Origin: Halorubrum halophilum
GTDB taxonomy: Archaea > Halobacteriota > Halobacteria > Halobacteriales > Haloferacaceae
DNA length: 64,000 nt
Assembly (NCBI RefSeq): GCF_000739595.1
Contig: NZ_BBJP01000014.1
Coordinates: 1 to 64,000, forward strand
Reading direction: 5' to 3'
How positions within the stretch are numbered: position 1 is the stretch's first letter; each line of letters opens with the position of its first letter. Positions 42,920 through 51,596 of this stretch are shown here, piece after piece. Position numbers and translations under genes: made by a program. Under the pieces are notes generated by a model. The model did no database searches, was not told where the DNA came from, and was given only the letters and a program-made list of their open reading frames with translations.

Positions 42920-43585
42920 CTAGTCGTCACCCGTGGCGACCCGCGGTCCGTCGAACCCGATCGGGATCGGCTCTCGCGGGATCGGCTCAGCGGATCCCTC
43001 GCGGGCGAACGGCGGCCAGCGGACCTCGGTCGCGATCGGGCCGTCGAGGTCCAGCGTCATCCGGAGGTCCCCCCTCCGGTCGGCAAGCTCGAAGCCGACC
43101 GACCGGTAGACGCTCCGTGCGACCCGATTCCCGCTCTCGACGTGGAGTTCGAGCCCCTCGCGACTCCCGGCGGCGGCGTCGGCGATGACGTGGCGGCAGA
43201 GCTCCGTCCCCACGCCTCGCCCCTGCATCTCGGGGTAGACGAAGACGGCGAGCTCGGGGCGGGCCGCGTCGGTCGGGGTGTACATGGCGTGACCGAAGGG
43301 CTCGCCGTTCCGCTCGGCGACGACGTTGCTCCCGTCGGCGAGCATCGTCTCGATCCAGTCGGCCCGGCGGCTCCGGGTCACCGGCGGGAGCCCCTGCGCG
43401 CGGTCCGCCGTCCCGAACCCCTCGTACATCTCCGCGAGGGCCGCGGCGTCCTCGCGGACCGCGGGGCGGATCGTCCACCGGGCCCCCTGCTTGTCCACGA
43501 AGCGCGGACAGCGCGGCGGACAGTGGACCGTCCCCTCGCACTCGCTGCCGTCCCAGCCGTCGCAGGCGGTGGCGTCGTGGCTCAT
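42920..43585 (-). CDS. GNAT-family acetyltransferase with Cys-rich N-terminus
   Basis: 221 residues. The first 30 residues hold a cysteine cluster (CDGWDGSECEGTVHCPPRCPRF), probably a metal or structural motif seen in related haloarchaeal GNATs. The GNAT core follows: WTIRPAVREDAAALAEMYEGF, acetyl-CoA loop VYPEMQGRGVGTELCRHVIADA (QGRGVG), and NRVARSVYRSVGFELAD. Substrate unknown. ATG 43585 is preferred; the 43636 start lacks family similarity. Confidence 0.88.
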   Translation of the reverse strand: MSHDATACDGWDGSECEGTVHCPPRCPRFVDKQGARWTIRPAVREDAAALAEMYEGFGTADRAQGLPPVTRSRRADWIETMLADGSNVVAERNGEPFGHAMYTPTDAARPELAVFVYPEMQGRGVGTELCRHVIADAAAGSREGLELHVESGNRVARSVYRSVGFELADRRGDLRMTLDLDGPIATEVRWPPFAREGSAEPIPREPIPIGFDGPRVATGDD

Positions 43586-43690
43586 AGCTGGCAATCGACC
43601 CTCCACGGGGTTATATCGTGACAGGTGGTCCCACAACCTGAGAACGGAGCGGCGGGTGGCGATCGGCGGTCGACCGGATAGAACCCGATC

Positions 43691-44479
43691 TCACTCCCGA
43701 ATGAGGACGATCCCGTCGCGGAACACCGAGTGGTTCGGCACCACGTGCTCCTCGCCGTCGGCCTCGATGCGGGTGACGAACAGGTCGACCTCCTGCACGA
43801 TGCCGCGCTCGCCGGCGACACGCACCTCGTCGCCGATCACGTACGGCTGCCGGAGCAGGAGGAACACCCCGGCGGCCGCGCTGGCGACGAGGTCCTTCGT
43901 CGCCAGCGCGGCGAACAGCACGACCGCGAGCGCGTACGCGCCCAGCAACACGACCAGTGCGAGGGTCTGCACGCCGACCTGTCCGAGCGCGATCAGGGCG
44001 GCGACGTACACGACGCTGTACTTCACGAGCGGCGGCAACACGCCGAGTTCGGGGAGCTTGATCCCGCGGAGCCGCTCGGCGACGAGCAGCTCCGCCTTGT
44101 CGCCGACGACGACCCCGACGATGAGGACGACGACCGCGACGAACAGCCGCGGGAGGAACGCGGCGACGCCCGACCAGAACTGTTCGAGGTAGTTCACGTC
44201 GGCGACCGTGAGCGCGACGATGACGGCGACCGCGATGATGAAGTAGCTCGACAGCTTCGCTAAGATTCGCACCGTCGAGGTGTCGAATTCGCGGGCGGTG
44301 CGCTCGAAGGCGGTCCCCTCGATCACCTCCGGGACGCCCGCGCGAGTCAGCAGGCGGCGGTTGATCACGCCGACAACGTACGCCGCCACCAGCCCGAACA
44401 GCAGCACGAACAGGGCCAGCCAGAGCCGGTCCGGGACCGCCGCGACGAACTCGGAGAGCGGTGTCGGTACCGCGGACAT
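43691..44479 (-). CDS. MscS-family mechanosensitive channel, copy 2 (dacZ operon)
   Basis: 262 residues. Hydrophobic segments at about 18-40, 80-100, 108-135, 160-205; the last leads into the beta domain QPYVIGDEVRVAGERGIVQEVDLFVTRIEADGEEHVVPNHSVF. The large cytoplasmic vestibule domain of full MscS is absent: the protein ends at DGIVLIRE right after the beta domain. It begins 5 bases after dacZ, so is probably controlled with c-di-AMP synthesis and osmotic balance. Confidence 0.9.
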   Translation of the reverse strand: MSAVPTPLSEFVAAVPDRLWLALFVLLFGLVAAYVVGVINRRLLTRAGVPEVIEGTAFERTAREFDTSTVRILAKLSSYFIIAVAVIVALTVADVNYLEQFWSGVAAFLPRLFVAVVVLIVGVVVGDKAELLVAERLRGIKLPELGVLPPLVKYSVVYVAALIALGQVGVQTLALVVLLGAYALAVVLFAALATKDLVASAAAGVFLLLRQPYVIGDEVRVAGERGIVQEVDLFVTRIEADGEEHVVPNHSVFRDGIVLIRE

Positions 44480-44484
44480 GGCGA

Positions 44485-45294
44485 TTAGTACTCCTCCGGA
44501 TCGATCTCCAAGACGAGTTCGCCCGCTTTAAACGCCCGCACGAGCCCGTCCGACTCGGAGAGCACGATGGAGGTCGAGTTGGTGTCGCGGGTGATCGCGG
44601 CGCCGGACATGTGGCGCGCGCCGAGCCCCTTCGGGATGTCGACGCCCTCCGCGCCGGGTTCGAGGTAGCGGTACGCGGAGACGATCTTCCCGGAGTCGGA
44701 GACGACGAAGGCACCGTCGAGCCGCGAGAACTCCTTGAGCATGACGTTGACGATGGGGTCGCCGACGTGGACGTGCGACTTCTCGAAGGGGTTGTACGAT
44801 AGCGGACGGGACTTGTTCATCACCTTTCCCGCGTCGCCGACGACGAACAGCGCGCCCACCGGCTTCCCCTTCTGTCCCTTCTGTCCGAGCTCGATCGCGA
44901 CCTCGAACACGTCGCGGATCACGCTCGGCTCCGCCCGCGAGTTGACGAAGAGGTCGTAGATTCCGGTGTGGACCGTCTCGTCGACGGTGACCCGAATCAC
45001 GGCGTCCGACCCGCCGTCGAAGACGGACGCGATACAGACCACCTCGTCGCCCTCCGAGACGAGCTCGGCGTCCATCGCCCCCTCGATGCCGAACCGGATC
45101 CGGTCTTTGACGTTGTCGAACGGGAGGGGAAGCTCGACGAACACCTCGGCGTCGACGTCGTTGTCGGGGGCGACGACGACGACCTCCGTGTCGCCGTCCT
45201 CGAACCGATCGTGGAACGAGCTGGTCGGCGAGAACACCAGCACGGCGTCCGCGTCCTCGACGAGATCGGACAAGTGGTCTGTGAGCGAGGCCAT
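44485..45294 (-). CDS. dacZ: Diadenylate cyclase (c-di-AMP synthase)
   Basis: 269 residues. The C-terminal half is a DAC domain: KGKPVGALFVVGD, the DGA motif in FSRLDGAFVVSDSGKIVSAYRYL, and GLGARHMSGAAITRDTNSTSIVLSESDG, where the bacterial RHR(A) motif reads RHMSGAA. The N-terminal half (about 1-130) is the archaeal DacZ-specific domain. It makes c-di-AMP from two ATP; in Haloferax this nucleotide affects osmoregulation and its level is tightly limited. The downstream gene is an MscS channel, a fitting partner. Confidence 0.94.
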   Translation of the reverse strand: MASLTDHLSDLVEDADAVLVFSPTSSFHDRFEDGDTEVVVVAPDNDVDAEVFVELPLPFDNVKDRIRFGIEGAMDAELVSEGDEVVCIASVFDGGSDAVIRVTVDETVHTGIYDLFVNSRAEPSVIRDVFEVAIELGQKGQKGKPVGALFVVGDAGKVMNKSRPLSYNPFEKSHVHVGDPIVNVMLKEFSRLDGAFVVSDSGKIVSAYRYLEPGAEGVDIPKGLGARHMSGAAITRDTNSTSIVLSESDGLVRAFKAGELVLEIDPEEY

Positions 45295-45360
45295 TGCTCG
45301 TAGGGACTCTCGGCCGACGTATAGTCGTTGTGTCAGTGTCGTGCGCGTGTCAGACGCCGC

Positions 45361-47334
45361 CTACGTCACGAGGACGCGCACTTGATAGGGAGCCAGATCG
45401 AGCCGCGCCAGTTCCTCGTCGGGCGACAGATCGAGGTCCCCGTCGCGCAGGGGCGCGCCGCGCTCCGTCACCGCTTCCCCCCACGTCCACGGAATTTCGA
45501 ACGCCTCGAACGACTCCGGGCCGAAATTGGCGACGACGACGACTTGGCCGTCGCTTCCGATCGGCTGGTCTCCCGGCCGGCAGTAGGCGACCACGGCGGG
45601 GCCGTCGGGATCGTCCGTCTCGGGATGGACGTGGAGGAGTTCCACCTCGTTCCGCTGGAGCGCCGCCGTCGACGTCCGAAGGTGGATCAGATCGCGGACG
45701 GCCTCGTGGAGCGCGCCGTGGCCGGGATACTCGCGACGCGACCAGTCGATCGGGTCCTCCATCTTCCGCTGCCAGTTCTCGTAATCGAGGTCGTGAATCT
45801 CGGCGAACTCCTCGCCCGCCAGGATCATCGGGACCCCGACCGACGTGAGGAGGATCGCGAACGCGCCCCGGACTCGGTCGAGTGCCTCGGTGTGAGCGTC
45901 GATCTGCACGCTCTCGCCGGCGGTGACGAGGTTGTCTATGAGGTACCGCACGTTCTCGATCGACCCGTCGCCGAGGCCTCCCTCGGCGACCATGGTGCCG
46001 AACAGGAAGTTCATCAGCCGCTGGTCGCCCTCCGCGCCCACGTCGTGAGAGGTGATGTAGTTGACCGCCTGCGAGAGGTCATCGAACCCCCCCTCGAACG
46101 CCTCGGTTCGGCCGTCGTACGTCCGGTCGTTGGCGATCAACGCCTCGATCCGCTCACTCCGGGCGGGCCCGTCCCCGTCGGGCTCGATTCCGTCTCGAAG
46201 GAGGCGTCTGGCTTCGACCTGGAAGTCGAAGTTCCACATGGCGTCTACGACGGACCGACCGTCGGGGTTGTTCTCGTGGTCACGGACGATCTGTGCGCGA
46301 GTGTGAGAGTCCTCGGCGACGACGAGAAACGGCCGGTCTGCGGACAGTTCGTCGTGGGCCGCGTGGGTACGGTCGCGGAACCGCTGGACGAACTGCCAGT
46401 TGTCGGCGCCCTTGAACTCGTCTATTCGGAAGCCGTCGACGTGATACTCTTCGACCCAGTACTCCCCCATCCGGCAGAGAAGCTCCTGTGCCGGGTGGTA
46501 GCCGTCGAGCGTCTCCTCGAAGTCGAAGCGGCGTCCGCCCCAGTCGCTCCGCTCCGGCTGTTCGTCCGGGTGACGGAAGAACCAGCCGTCCGCCAGCTGC
46601 TCCAGCGGACACCCCGTCGCGTGGTTCACCACCACGTCGAGGAACACCCGGATACCGCGTCGGTGGCACTCCTTGATCAGGAACTTCGTGTCGATCGGCC
46701 CGCCGAGGTCGTTGTCGGGCGCGAAGAAGAACCGCGTCCCGTACCCCCACCCGCGGTCGTCCGGCGAGTCCATGATCGGCAGCAGCTCGATCCCGTTGAC
46801 GCCCAAGTCCGCGATCGCGTCTAGGTGGTCGGTCAGCAGGTCCTGTAGGTCCCCGTCGGCGACGTTACGCCGGTTGCCGCCCGTCGCGGGCGCGGCCCAG
46901 CGGGGCGGGAACTCGTACAGCACCAGCTCGTGGTTCCCCGGAAGCCCGCCTTCGGGGAGCTCGTCGTCCCAGGAGAACGGGGGACGGTATCGCTCGCCGT
47001 CCCGAATCCGGAAGGTGCTGCGGATTCCCTGGAACCGGGTGAGATCCTCGGCGAACGGGTCGGGAACCGCGATCGGCTCGTCTTCGCCGCGCTCGACGAC
47101 GAATTCGTACTCGTAGCGGCCGTCGGCCAACTCTAGCTCGCTCAAGTCCAGCTCGTACCACCCCTCGTCGCCGGTCGGTGTCAGCTCCGCTCGGTCCCAA
47201 CTCCCCGGCTCGAACTCCGAGCGGGACTGCAGCGGCGAGTAGCGCATCGCGACCGTCTCTGCGTCCATCGCCGGCACGCGGACGACGGAGGAATCCGTGT
47301 CCGGCGGAAACGCGATGTCGGTGTCAGTGCTCAC
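45361..47334 (-). CDS. GH13 alpha-amylase family enzyme with CBM48-like N-terminus
   Basis: 657 residues, no signal peptide. The first 120 residues are a CBM48/isoamylase-N beta-sandwich (VAMRYSPLQSRSEFEPGSWD, YEYEFVVERGEDEPIAVPDPFA). The barrel follows: LGVNGIELLPIMDSPDDRGWGYG, then nucleophile Asp in HVDGFRIDEF (about 298), acid/base Glu in FLVVAEDSH (about 337), Asp in YITSHDVG (about 430). Layout resembles branching or trehalohydrolase-type GH13 enzymes, but catalytic specificity is not clear. Monocistronic. It is separated from dacZ by 66 bases on the same strand. Confidence 0.93.
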   Translation of the reverse strand: MSTDTDIAFPPDTDSSVVRVPAMDAETVAMRYSPLQSRSEFEPGSWDRAELTPTGDEGWYELDLSELELADGRYEYEFVVERGEDEPIAVPDPFAEDLTRFQGIRSTFRIRDGERYRPPFSWDDELPEGGLPGNHELVLYEFPPRWAAPATGGNRRNVADGDLQDLLTDHLDAIADLGVNGIELLPIMDSPDDRGWGYGTRFFFAPDNDLGGPIDTKFLIKECHRRGIRVFLDVVVNHATGCPLEQLADGWFFRHPDEQPERSDWGGRRFDFEETLDGYHPAQELLCRMGEYWVEEYHVDGFRIDEFKGADNWQFVQRFRDRTHAAHDELSADRPFLVVAEDSHTRAQIVRDHENNPDGRSVVDAMWNFDFQVEARRLLRDGIEPDGDGPARSERIEALIANDRTYDGRTEAFEGGFDDLSQAVNYITSHDVGAEGDQRLMNFLFGTMVAEGGLGDGSIENVRYLIDNLVTAGESVQIDAHTEALDRVRGAFAILLTSVGVPMILAGEEFAEIHDLDYENWQRKMEDPIDWSRREYPGHGALHEAVRDLIHLRTSTAALQRNEVELLHVHPETDDPDGPAVVAYCRPGDQPIGSDGQVVVVANFGPESFEAFEIPWTWGEAVTERGAPLRDGDLDLSPDEELARLDLAPYQVRVLVT

Positions 47335-47587
47335 ACCGTACTAACAGCGGAGAGCGGTAAGTGCCGTCGGCTTGCTCCTGCAAGACGTTGATACGTCCCT
47401 CGAGCGGGCTCTCGCTCGACGCGGCAGCCGCGTTCGTCGTTGCCTCGTCGTCTCGGGGCCGTTCGGCTGCTACGCCACTCGGTCGATCCGCGTCGGCTTC
47501 GCGCTGGATCGCTCGCGATGCGACCCCGCAAGAAGCACTTGCGAACGCAAGCCCAGGCGTATTACCAGTCGATTCCGTAGCGCTGTC

Positions 47588-47821
47588 ATGACAGCGTTGG
47601 CACTCGACAAACGGACGCTCCAGAGACTGAGTATCGCATCGACGCTCCTAGACGCCATCGCGGCGTTCGCCCGCCGAGACACCCGGACGGGGATCCTCCT
47701 GCTCGGCGCGGCCGTCGCCTCGATATGGGTGCCGGGATTGGGCGTGATCGCCTCCGTCCTCACCCGACTCTACCGGAAATTGCGAAGAGGCCGGCGTCCG
47801 AGCCTCGGAGAATCGGTGTGA
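47588..47821 (+). CDS. Small basic membrane protein
   Basis: 77 residues. A soluble start (TALALDKRTLQRLSIASTLLDAIAAF), one or two weak hydrophobic segments (TGILLLGAAVASIWVPGLGVIASVL), and a basic end RKLRRGRRPSLGESV, unusual for this acidic proteome. No family recognised. It may be real; coding bias and hydrophobic pattern are moderate. Confidence 0.5.
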   Translation: MTALALDKRTLQRLSIASTLLDAIAAFARRDTRTGILLLGAAVASIWVPGLGVIASVLTRLYRKLRRGRRPSLGESV

Positions 47822-47884
47822 GTACGACCGCGAGCCGGCTTCCCGCCCGACTTTTACGCGAGAGGGCCGACTGATCGGACGAAC

Positions 47885-49009
47885 ATGGCGACCCGCGAGG
47901 CCCTCTGGGACTACCGCGACGAGTTCGGCGACGCCTTCGGTCGGACCTACTTCCGACGATTCGGCCCGGGCGTGGTCTCCAGCGTCGGGATCGGGACCTA
48001 CCTCGGCGACCCCACCCCCGCCGTCGACGACGACTACCGCGAGGCGATCGACCTCGCGCTTCGCTCCGGCGTGAACCACGTCGACACCGCGGTCAACTAC
48101 CGGTGCGGGCGCGCCGAGCGCGTCGTCGGCGAGGCGGTCCGGAACTCCCCGATCGACCGCGACGCGATCGTGGTGGCGACGAAGGGCGGGTTCCTCCCGT
48201 TCGACGGCAGGCGTCCCGACGACCCCGCCGAATTCGTCCGCGAGCAATTTGTAGAGCCGGGGATCGTCGCGCCCGACGACCTCGCGAACGGGGCGCACGC
48301 GATCGCCCCCGACTACTTGGGGTGGTCGCTCGACCGATCCCTCGAGCGGCTCGGCCTCGACGCGATCGACTGCTACTACGTCCACAACCCGGAGACCCAG
48401 CTGGCGACGCGCTCTCGAGACGCGGTGTACGACCGACTCGAGGCCGCCTTCGAGGCCTTGGAGCGCCGGCGCGCCGCGGGCGACATCGGGGCCTACGGCG
48501 TCGCGACGTGGGACGCGTTCCGGGTCGCCGAGGACCACGAGCGATACCTCTCGCTCGCGGCGATCCTCGCGCGGGCCGAGGCCGCCGGCGAGGCGGTCGG
48601 CTCCGACGACGACCACGGGTTCGACGCCATCCAGCTCCCCTTCAACGTCGCGATGGCGGACGCGTTCACGCGGCGGAACCAGCGAGCTCCCGGCGTCGAC
48701 TCCGACGGCGACGCCGACGCGGAGCCGGTCTCCACCTTGGAGTTCGCCCACGAGGCCGGGCTCTCCGTGGTGACGAGCGCGAGCATCGGACAGGGCGATC
48801 TCGCCGTAGAGGGGGCAATCCCGACCGACGTCGACGCGACGCTCGCGGGCGAGACCCCGGCCCAGCGCGCGCTCAACTTCGCGCGGAGCGCGCCGGGCGT
48901 CACCTCCTCGCTGGTCGGCGCGAGCGACCTCGACCACGTCCGCGAGAACGTCGCCGCCGGAACCTTTGACCCCCTCGGCGCGTCGGCGTTCGACGCGGTG
49001 TTCGAGTGA
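47885..49009 (+). CDS. Aldo/keto reductase
   Basis: 374 residues, longer than the usual about 320. Family motifs: SSVGIGTYLGDPTPAVDDDY, catalytic Asp/Tyr in VDTAVNYRCGRAE, Lys in VATKGGFLPF, His in CYYVHNPETQ; NADP-site region SLVGASDLDHVRENV. An acidic insertion at about residues 266-280 accounts for part of the length. Substrate is unknown. It is followed 60 bases later by the lipoprotein pair on the same strand. Confidence 0.92.
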   Translation: MATREALWDYRDEFGDAFGRTYFRRFGPGVVSSVGIGTYLGDPTPAVDDDYREAIDLALRSGVNHVDTAVNYRCGRAERVVGEAVRNSPIDRDAIVVATKGGFLPFDGRRPDDPAEFVREQFVEPGIVAPDDLANGAHAIAPDYLGWSLDRSLERLGLDAIDCYYVHNPETQLATRSRDAVYDRLEAAFEALERRRAAGDIGAYGVATWDAFRVAEDHERYLSLAAILARAEAAGEAVGSDDDHGFDAIQLPFNVAMADAFTRRNQRAPGVDSDGDADAEPVSTLEFAHEAGLSVVTSASIGQGDLAVEGAIPTDVDATLAGETPAQRALNFARSAPGVTSSLVGASDLDHVRENVAAGTFDPLGASAFDAVFE

Positions 49010-49069
49010 GTGCCGGGCGACGACCGGTCCGGCAAAAGACGTTTGTCGGGACCGCCCCAAGCCGGTCGC

Positions 49070-49843
49070 ATGTCCCCCACGCGGCGAGCCCTCCTCCGGA
49101 GCGCGTCGCTCGGTGCGCTCACGATGGGCGGCTGTCTCGGCACCGAGACGCGCGGCGACGGCGCAGATCCGGCGGCCGAGACGAGATCGACGACGGGTAG
49201 CGACGACGACCCGACGGTGCTGAAAGTCCGGAATCCCGGCGGCGAGGCGGTCGTCGTCGACCGCTCCGTCGGAGATGACGGGAGTGAAAGCGACGACGAT
49301 GAAAGCGACGAGAGCGACGGCGACGCCGATCCCGCCCCGATCGGACGCGAACTCGTGACGACCGCCGACCGGGCGACCGAGCTGACGGTCACCGCGGGCG
49401 TCCCCGACGAGGACCGCTCGCGGGTCCGGTCGTTCCTTGACGACACCGACTACGAGACGGAGAGCGTGTTCGTCGCCCGCGCCGGAATCAGGTCGTGTTA
49501 TCGGTTCCGGATCCGGTCGGTGTCGTGGGAGCCGGGCGACGTCGAGTACGAGTACTGTCGCGAGCTCCGGCCGCCCGACGCGGCCTGCGAGACCGACACG
49601 CGAGACGCCGTCGGGCTCCTCTTCCGACTCCCCGCCGCGCTCGACTCGCCGCTCACAAGGTCGGGATCGAGCGGCCGATCACCCTGTGAGCGCGTCGGGA
49701 CGGATTACGACCGGATCGACGCGAACGCGACCGTGCAGGGGAACGAGACCGCGCTCGGCGAGAGTTCGGACGGCGAGACCGCGGACGCCGGAACCGCAGG
49801 CGCCCAGACCGCGGACGAGGAGCCCGGGGGTGACGGCTCGTGA
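49070..49843 (+). CDS. Tat-type lipoprotein, uncharacterised (first of an overlapping pair)
   Basis: 257 residues. Twin-arginine signal with lipobox: TRRALLRSASLGALTMGGCLG, lipidated Cys near residue 22. Then an acidic spacer (SDDDESDESDGDADP), a beta-rich domain around ELTVTAGVPDEDRSRVRSFLDDTDYETESVFV, and a conserved-looking CYRFRIRSVSWEPGDVEYEYCRELRPPDAACETD with three to four cysteines that may form disulfides outside the cell. Low-complexity tail. Its TGA overlaps the GTG of the next lipoprotein, so they are made together. No family recognised. Confidence 0.82.
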   Translation: MSPTRRALLRSASLGALTMGGCLGTETRGDGADPAAETRSTTGSDDDPTVLKVRNPGGEAVVVDRSVGDDGSESDDDESDESDGDADPAPIGRELVTTADRATELTVTAGVPDEDRSRVRSFLDDTDYETESVFVARAGIRSCYRFRIRSVSWEPGDVEYEYCRELRPPDAACETDTRDAVGLLFRLPAALDSPLTRSGSSGRSPCERVGTDYDRIDANATVQGNETALGESSDGETADAGTAGAQTADEEPGGDGS

Positions 49844-51192
49844 CGCGCCGCCTCACCCGTCGCGGGACGCTGGCGGCCGCCGGCGTGCTCGCGTTCGGAG
49901 GCTGTCTCGACGGCAGGCGTAGTCGGGGGTTCTGGGACGATCCGCCGTCGCTCGACACGACCGGAGTGTCGCGGGCGATCGAGGCCCCCGTCCCCGACCG
50001 CCCGCGGCTCGTCCCCGTCTCGATTGAAAGCGGGGTCTCGGCGGCGTTCGCCGATCGCGTCGACCGTCTGCTCGAACCGATCCCCAACCCCCTGACGGCT
50101 GAAACGCTCCCGAACGGGGCGATTCGCGAGCAGATCGCTGAGGGACGCGACGGCGCCCGCGACGCGCTCCCGGCACCCGAGGAGCCGATGGCGCCGCTCC
50201 GTCGGGCGGAGCGCTTCGCGACCGCGCGCGGCCGCGCCGCGACCGCCGTCGGCACGTGGGCCGGCGTGACGACCGGGGGCGACCCGCGAGCGGTGACGGC
50301 CGGCGTCGAAACCGTCCGGAACCGGGCCGCCGAGACGCTGGAGACACTCCCCGGGGACGCGTCGGACCCTCTCGCCGGCGCGGCCGTGTACGGCCCGATC
50401 GAGCGCTGGCTCGACGCCGCGCTGCGCCGGGACCTCGTCGGTGGGTCCGCCGGCGTCGCGGACGACGCCAACCCGCTTCGAGCCGGGGAGACGGTCGGCG
50501 ACACCGAACGGGTCCAGTCGCACGTCGAGGTCGGTCGGCACCTCCGCGACCGGTACCGGAACTCGCTCGCGGAGCCGCAGGCGGTCGACGTCCCCCTTCG
50601 CGAGGCGGCCGAGGCGGTCGGCACCGAGATCGCCGATCGGCTCCGAGAGCTCCACGGGGGCGACACCGACCGGATCAGGGGGAGCCCCGGGATGGAGGCG
50701 TTCCTCGACGATCGGTCGATTCCACGCGACGCGCCCAGCGTCTCGCTCCTGTCTCGCGCGAACTACCGGACCTTCGAGGATCTCCGGTTCGATCCCGTCC
50801 CGCTCGGCGACTGGACCCCGGACCATCCGGCGACGGCGCTCGCCCGAACGGCGCTCGCTCGGGTCCGACTGCGCGCCATCGACGCCCTCGCCGCGGAGAT
50901 CGAGAACGGGGAGACGATGTTCCCGGCGGACGCGGCCGCGGTCGAGAGCGGCCGCGACGCCGCGATCCGGTCGGTGGAGGGGCTCGTGGCGAGCGCGAAC
51001 CCCCTGGCGCGCTGGCTCGGCGCGCAGTTCCGCCCCCTGTTCGACGAACGGGACGCCGCGCTCGCGGAGAGCGATCCCGATCCGCGCGCGGTCTCCGAAG
51101 CGTTCGCCGCGTACCGATGGATCGAACTGGTCGGCGGTGAGGTGACCCCCGTGCTGGCGTCGATCAGCGACGCGCTCGAGGCAGCAGACTAA
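49840..51192 (+). CDS. Tat-type lipoprotein, uncharacterised (second of the pair)
   Basis: 450 residues. Tat lipoprotein signal RRLTRRGTLAAAGVLAFGGCLD with lipidated Cys near residue 22. The rest is almost all helical with regular charged/hydrophobic patterning (AAVGTWAGVTTGGDPRAVTAGVETVRNRAAETLETL; HVEVGRHLRDRYRNSL), possibly an all-alpha repeat fold. No catalytic motif seen. GTG start overlaps the previous stop (GTGA). The extracellular pair may form a two-component surface complex. Confidence 0.82.
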   Translation: MTRRLTRRGTLAAAGVLAFGGCLDGRRSRGFWDDPPSLDTTGVSRAIEAPVPDRPRLVPVSIESGVSAAFADRVDRLLEPIPNPLTAETLPNGAIREQIAEGRDGARDALPAPEEPMAPLRRAERFATARGRAATAVGTWAGVTTGGDPRAVTAGVETVRNRAAETLETLPGDASDPLAGAAVYGPIERWLDAALRRDLVGGSAGVADDANPLRAGETVGDTERVQSHVEVGRHLRDRYRNSLAEPQAVDVPLREAAEAVGTEIADRLRELHGGDTDRIRGSPGMEAFLDDRSIPRDAPSVSLLSRANYRTFEDLRFDPVPLGDWTPDHPATALARTALARVRLRAIDALAAEIENGETMFPADAAAVESGRDAAIRSVEGLVASANPLARWLGAQFRPLFDERDAALAESDPDPRAVSEAFAAYRWIELVGGEVTPVLASISDALEAAD

Positions 51193-51279
51193 GCCCTCGG
51201 AGCGTACCGATGAGGGAGGAGAAAGCGGAGACGGGGTGACGGCCGGTTTCGGCGACTGTGCGATCGGAACGGGCGGCGG

Positions 51280-51450
51280 TCAGCGCAGCTCTTTGAACGT
51301 GGCTTTGCACTCGGGACAGACGCGCACGGAGAACACCTCGTCCGGGTCGTTCTGCTTTTTCAGGACCTTCTCGCAGTCGGCGCAGTTCAGCCGCTCGTAG
51401 GTGTCCTTGAACAGGTCGCCGTCGCGAAGTCCCTTCCGCGTCGATTTCAT
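51280..51450 (-). CDS. HVO_0758-type small zinc finger protein
   Basis: 56 residues. MKSTRKGLRDGDLFKDTYERLNCADCEKVLKKQND, then VCPECKATFKELR: two C-x2-C knuckles (CADC, CPEC) as in the HVO_0758 family of haloarchaea. A strong TATA box (minus-strand TTTTTATACC, about 51472-51481) about 25-30 bases upstream supports the start. Confidence 0.93.
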   Translation of the reverse strand: MKSTRKGLRDGDLFKDTYERLNCADCEKVLKKQNDPDEVFSVRVCPECKATFKELR

Positions 51451-51471
51451 GCCTCCAAGTTGATCCCGTGA

Positions 51472-51482
51472 CGGTATAAAAA
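51472..51482 (-). promoter_or_regulatory. TATA box for the HVO_0758-type gene
   Basis: Minus-strand GTTTTTATACC, 22-32 bases ahead of the ATG at 51450. Confidence 0.55.
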
Positions 51483-51596
51483 CCCCGTACGACGCGAGTC
51501 GGACGCCGCGACTCGCCCGTCGCCGACGGGCGACTCCGCGTCGATCGGACGGGTCGCTTTCGCAACCCTTGTCTCCGCCCCCGAAGTAGCTCGACC

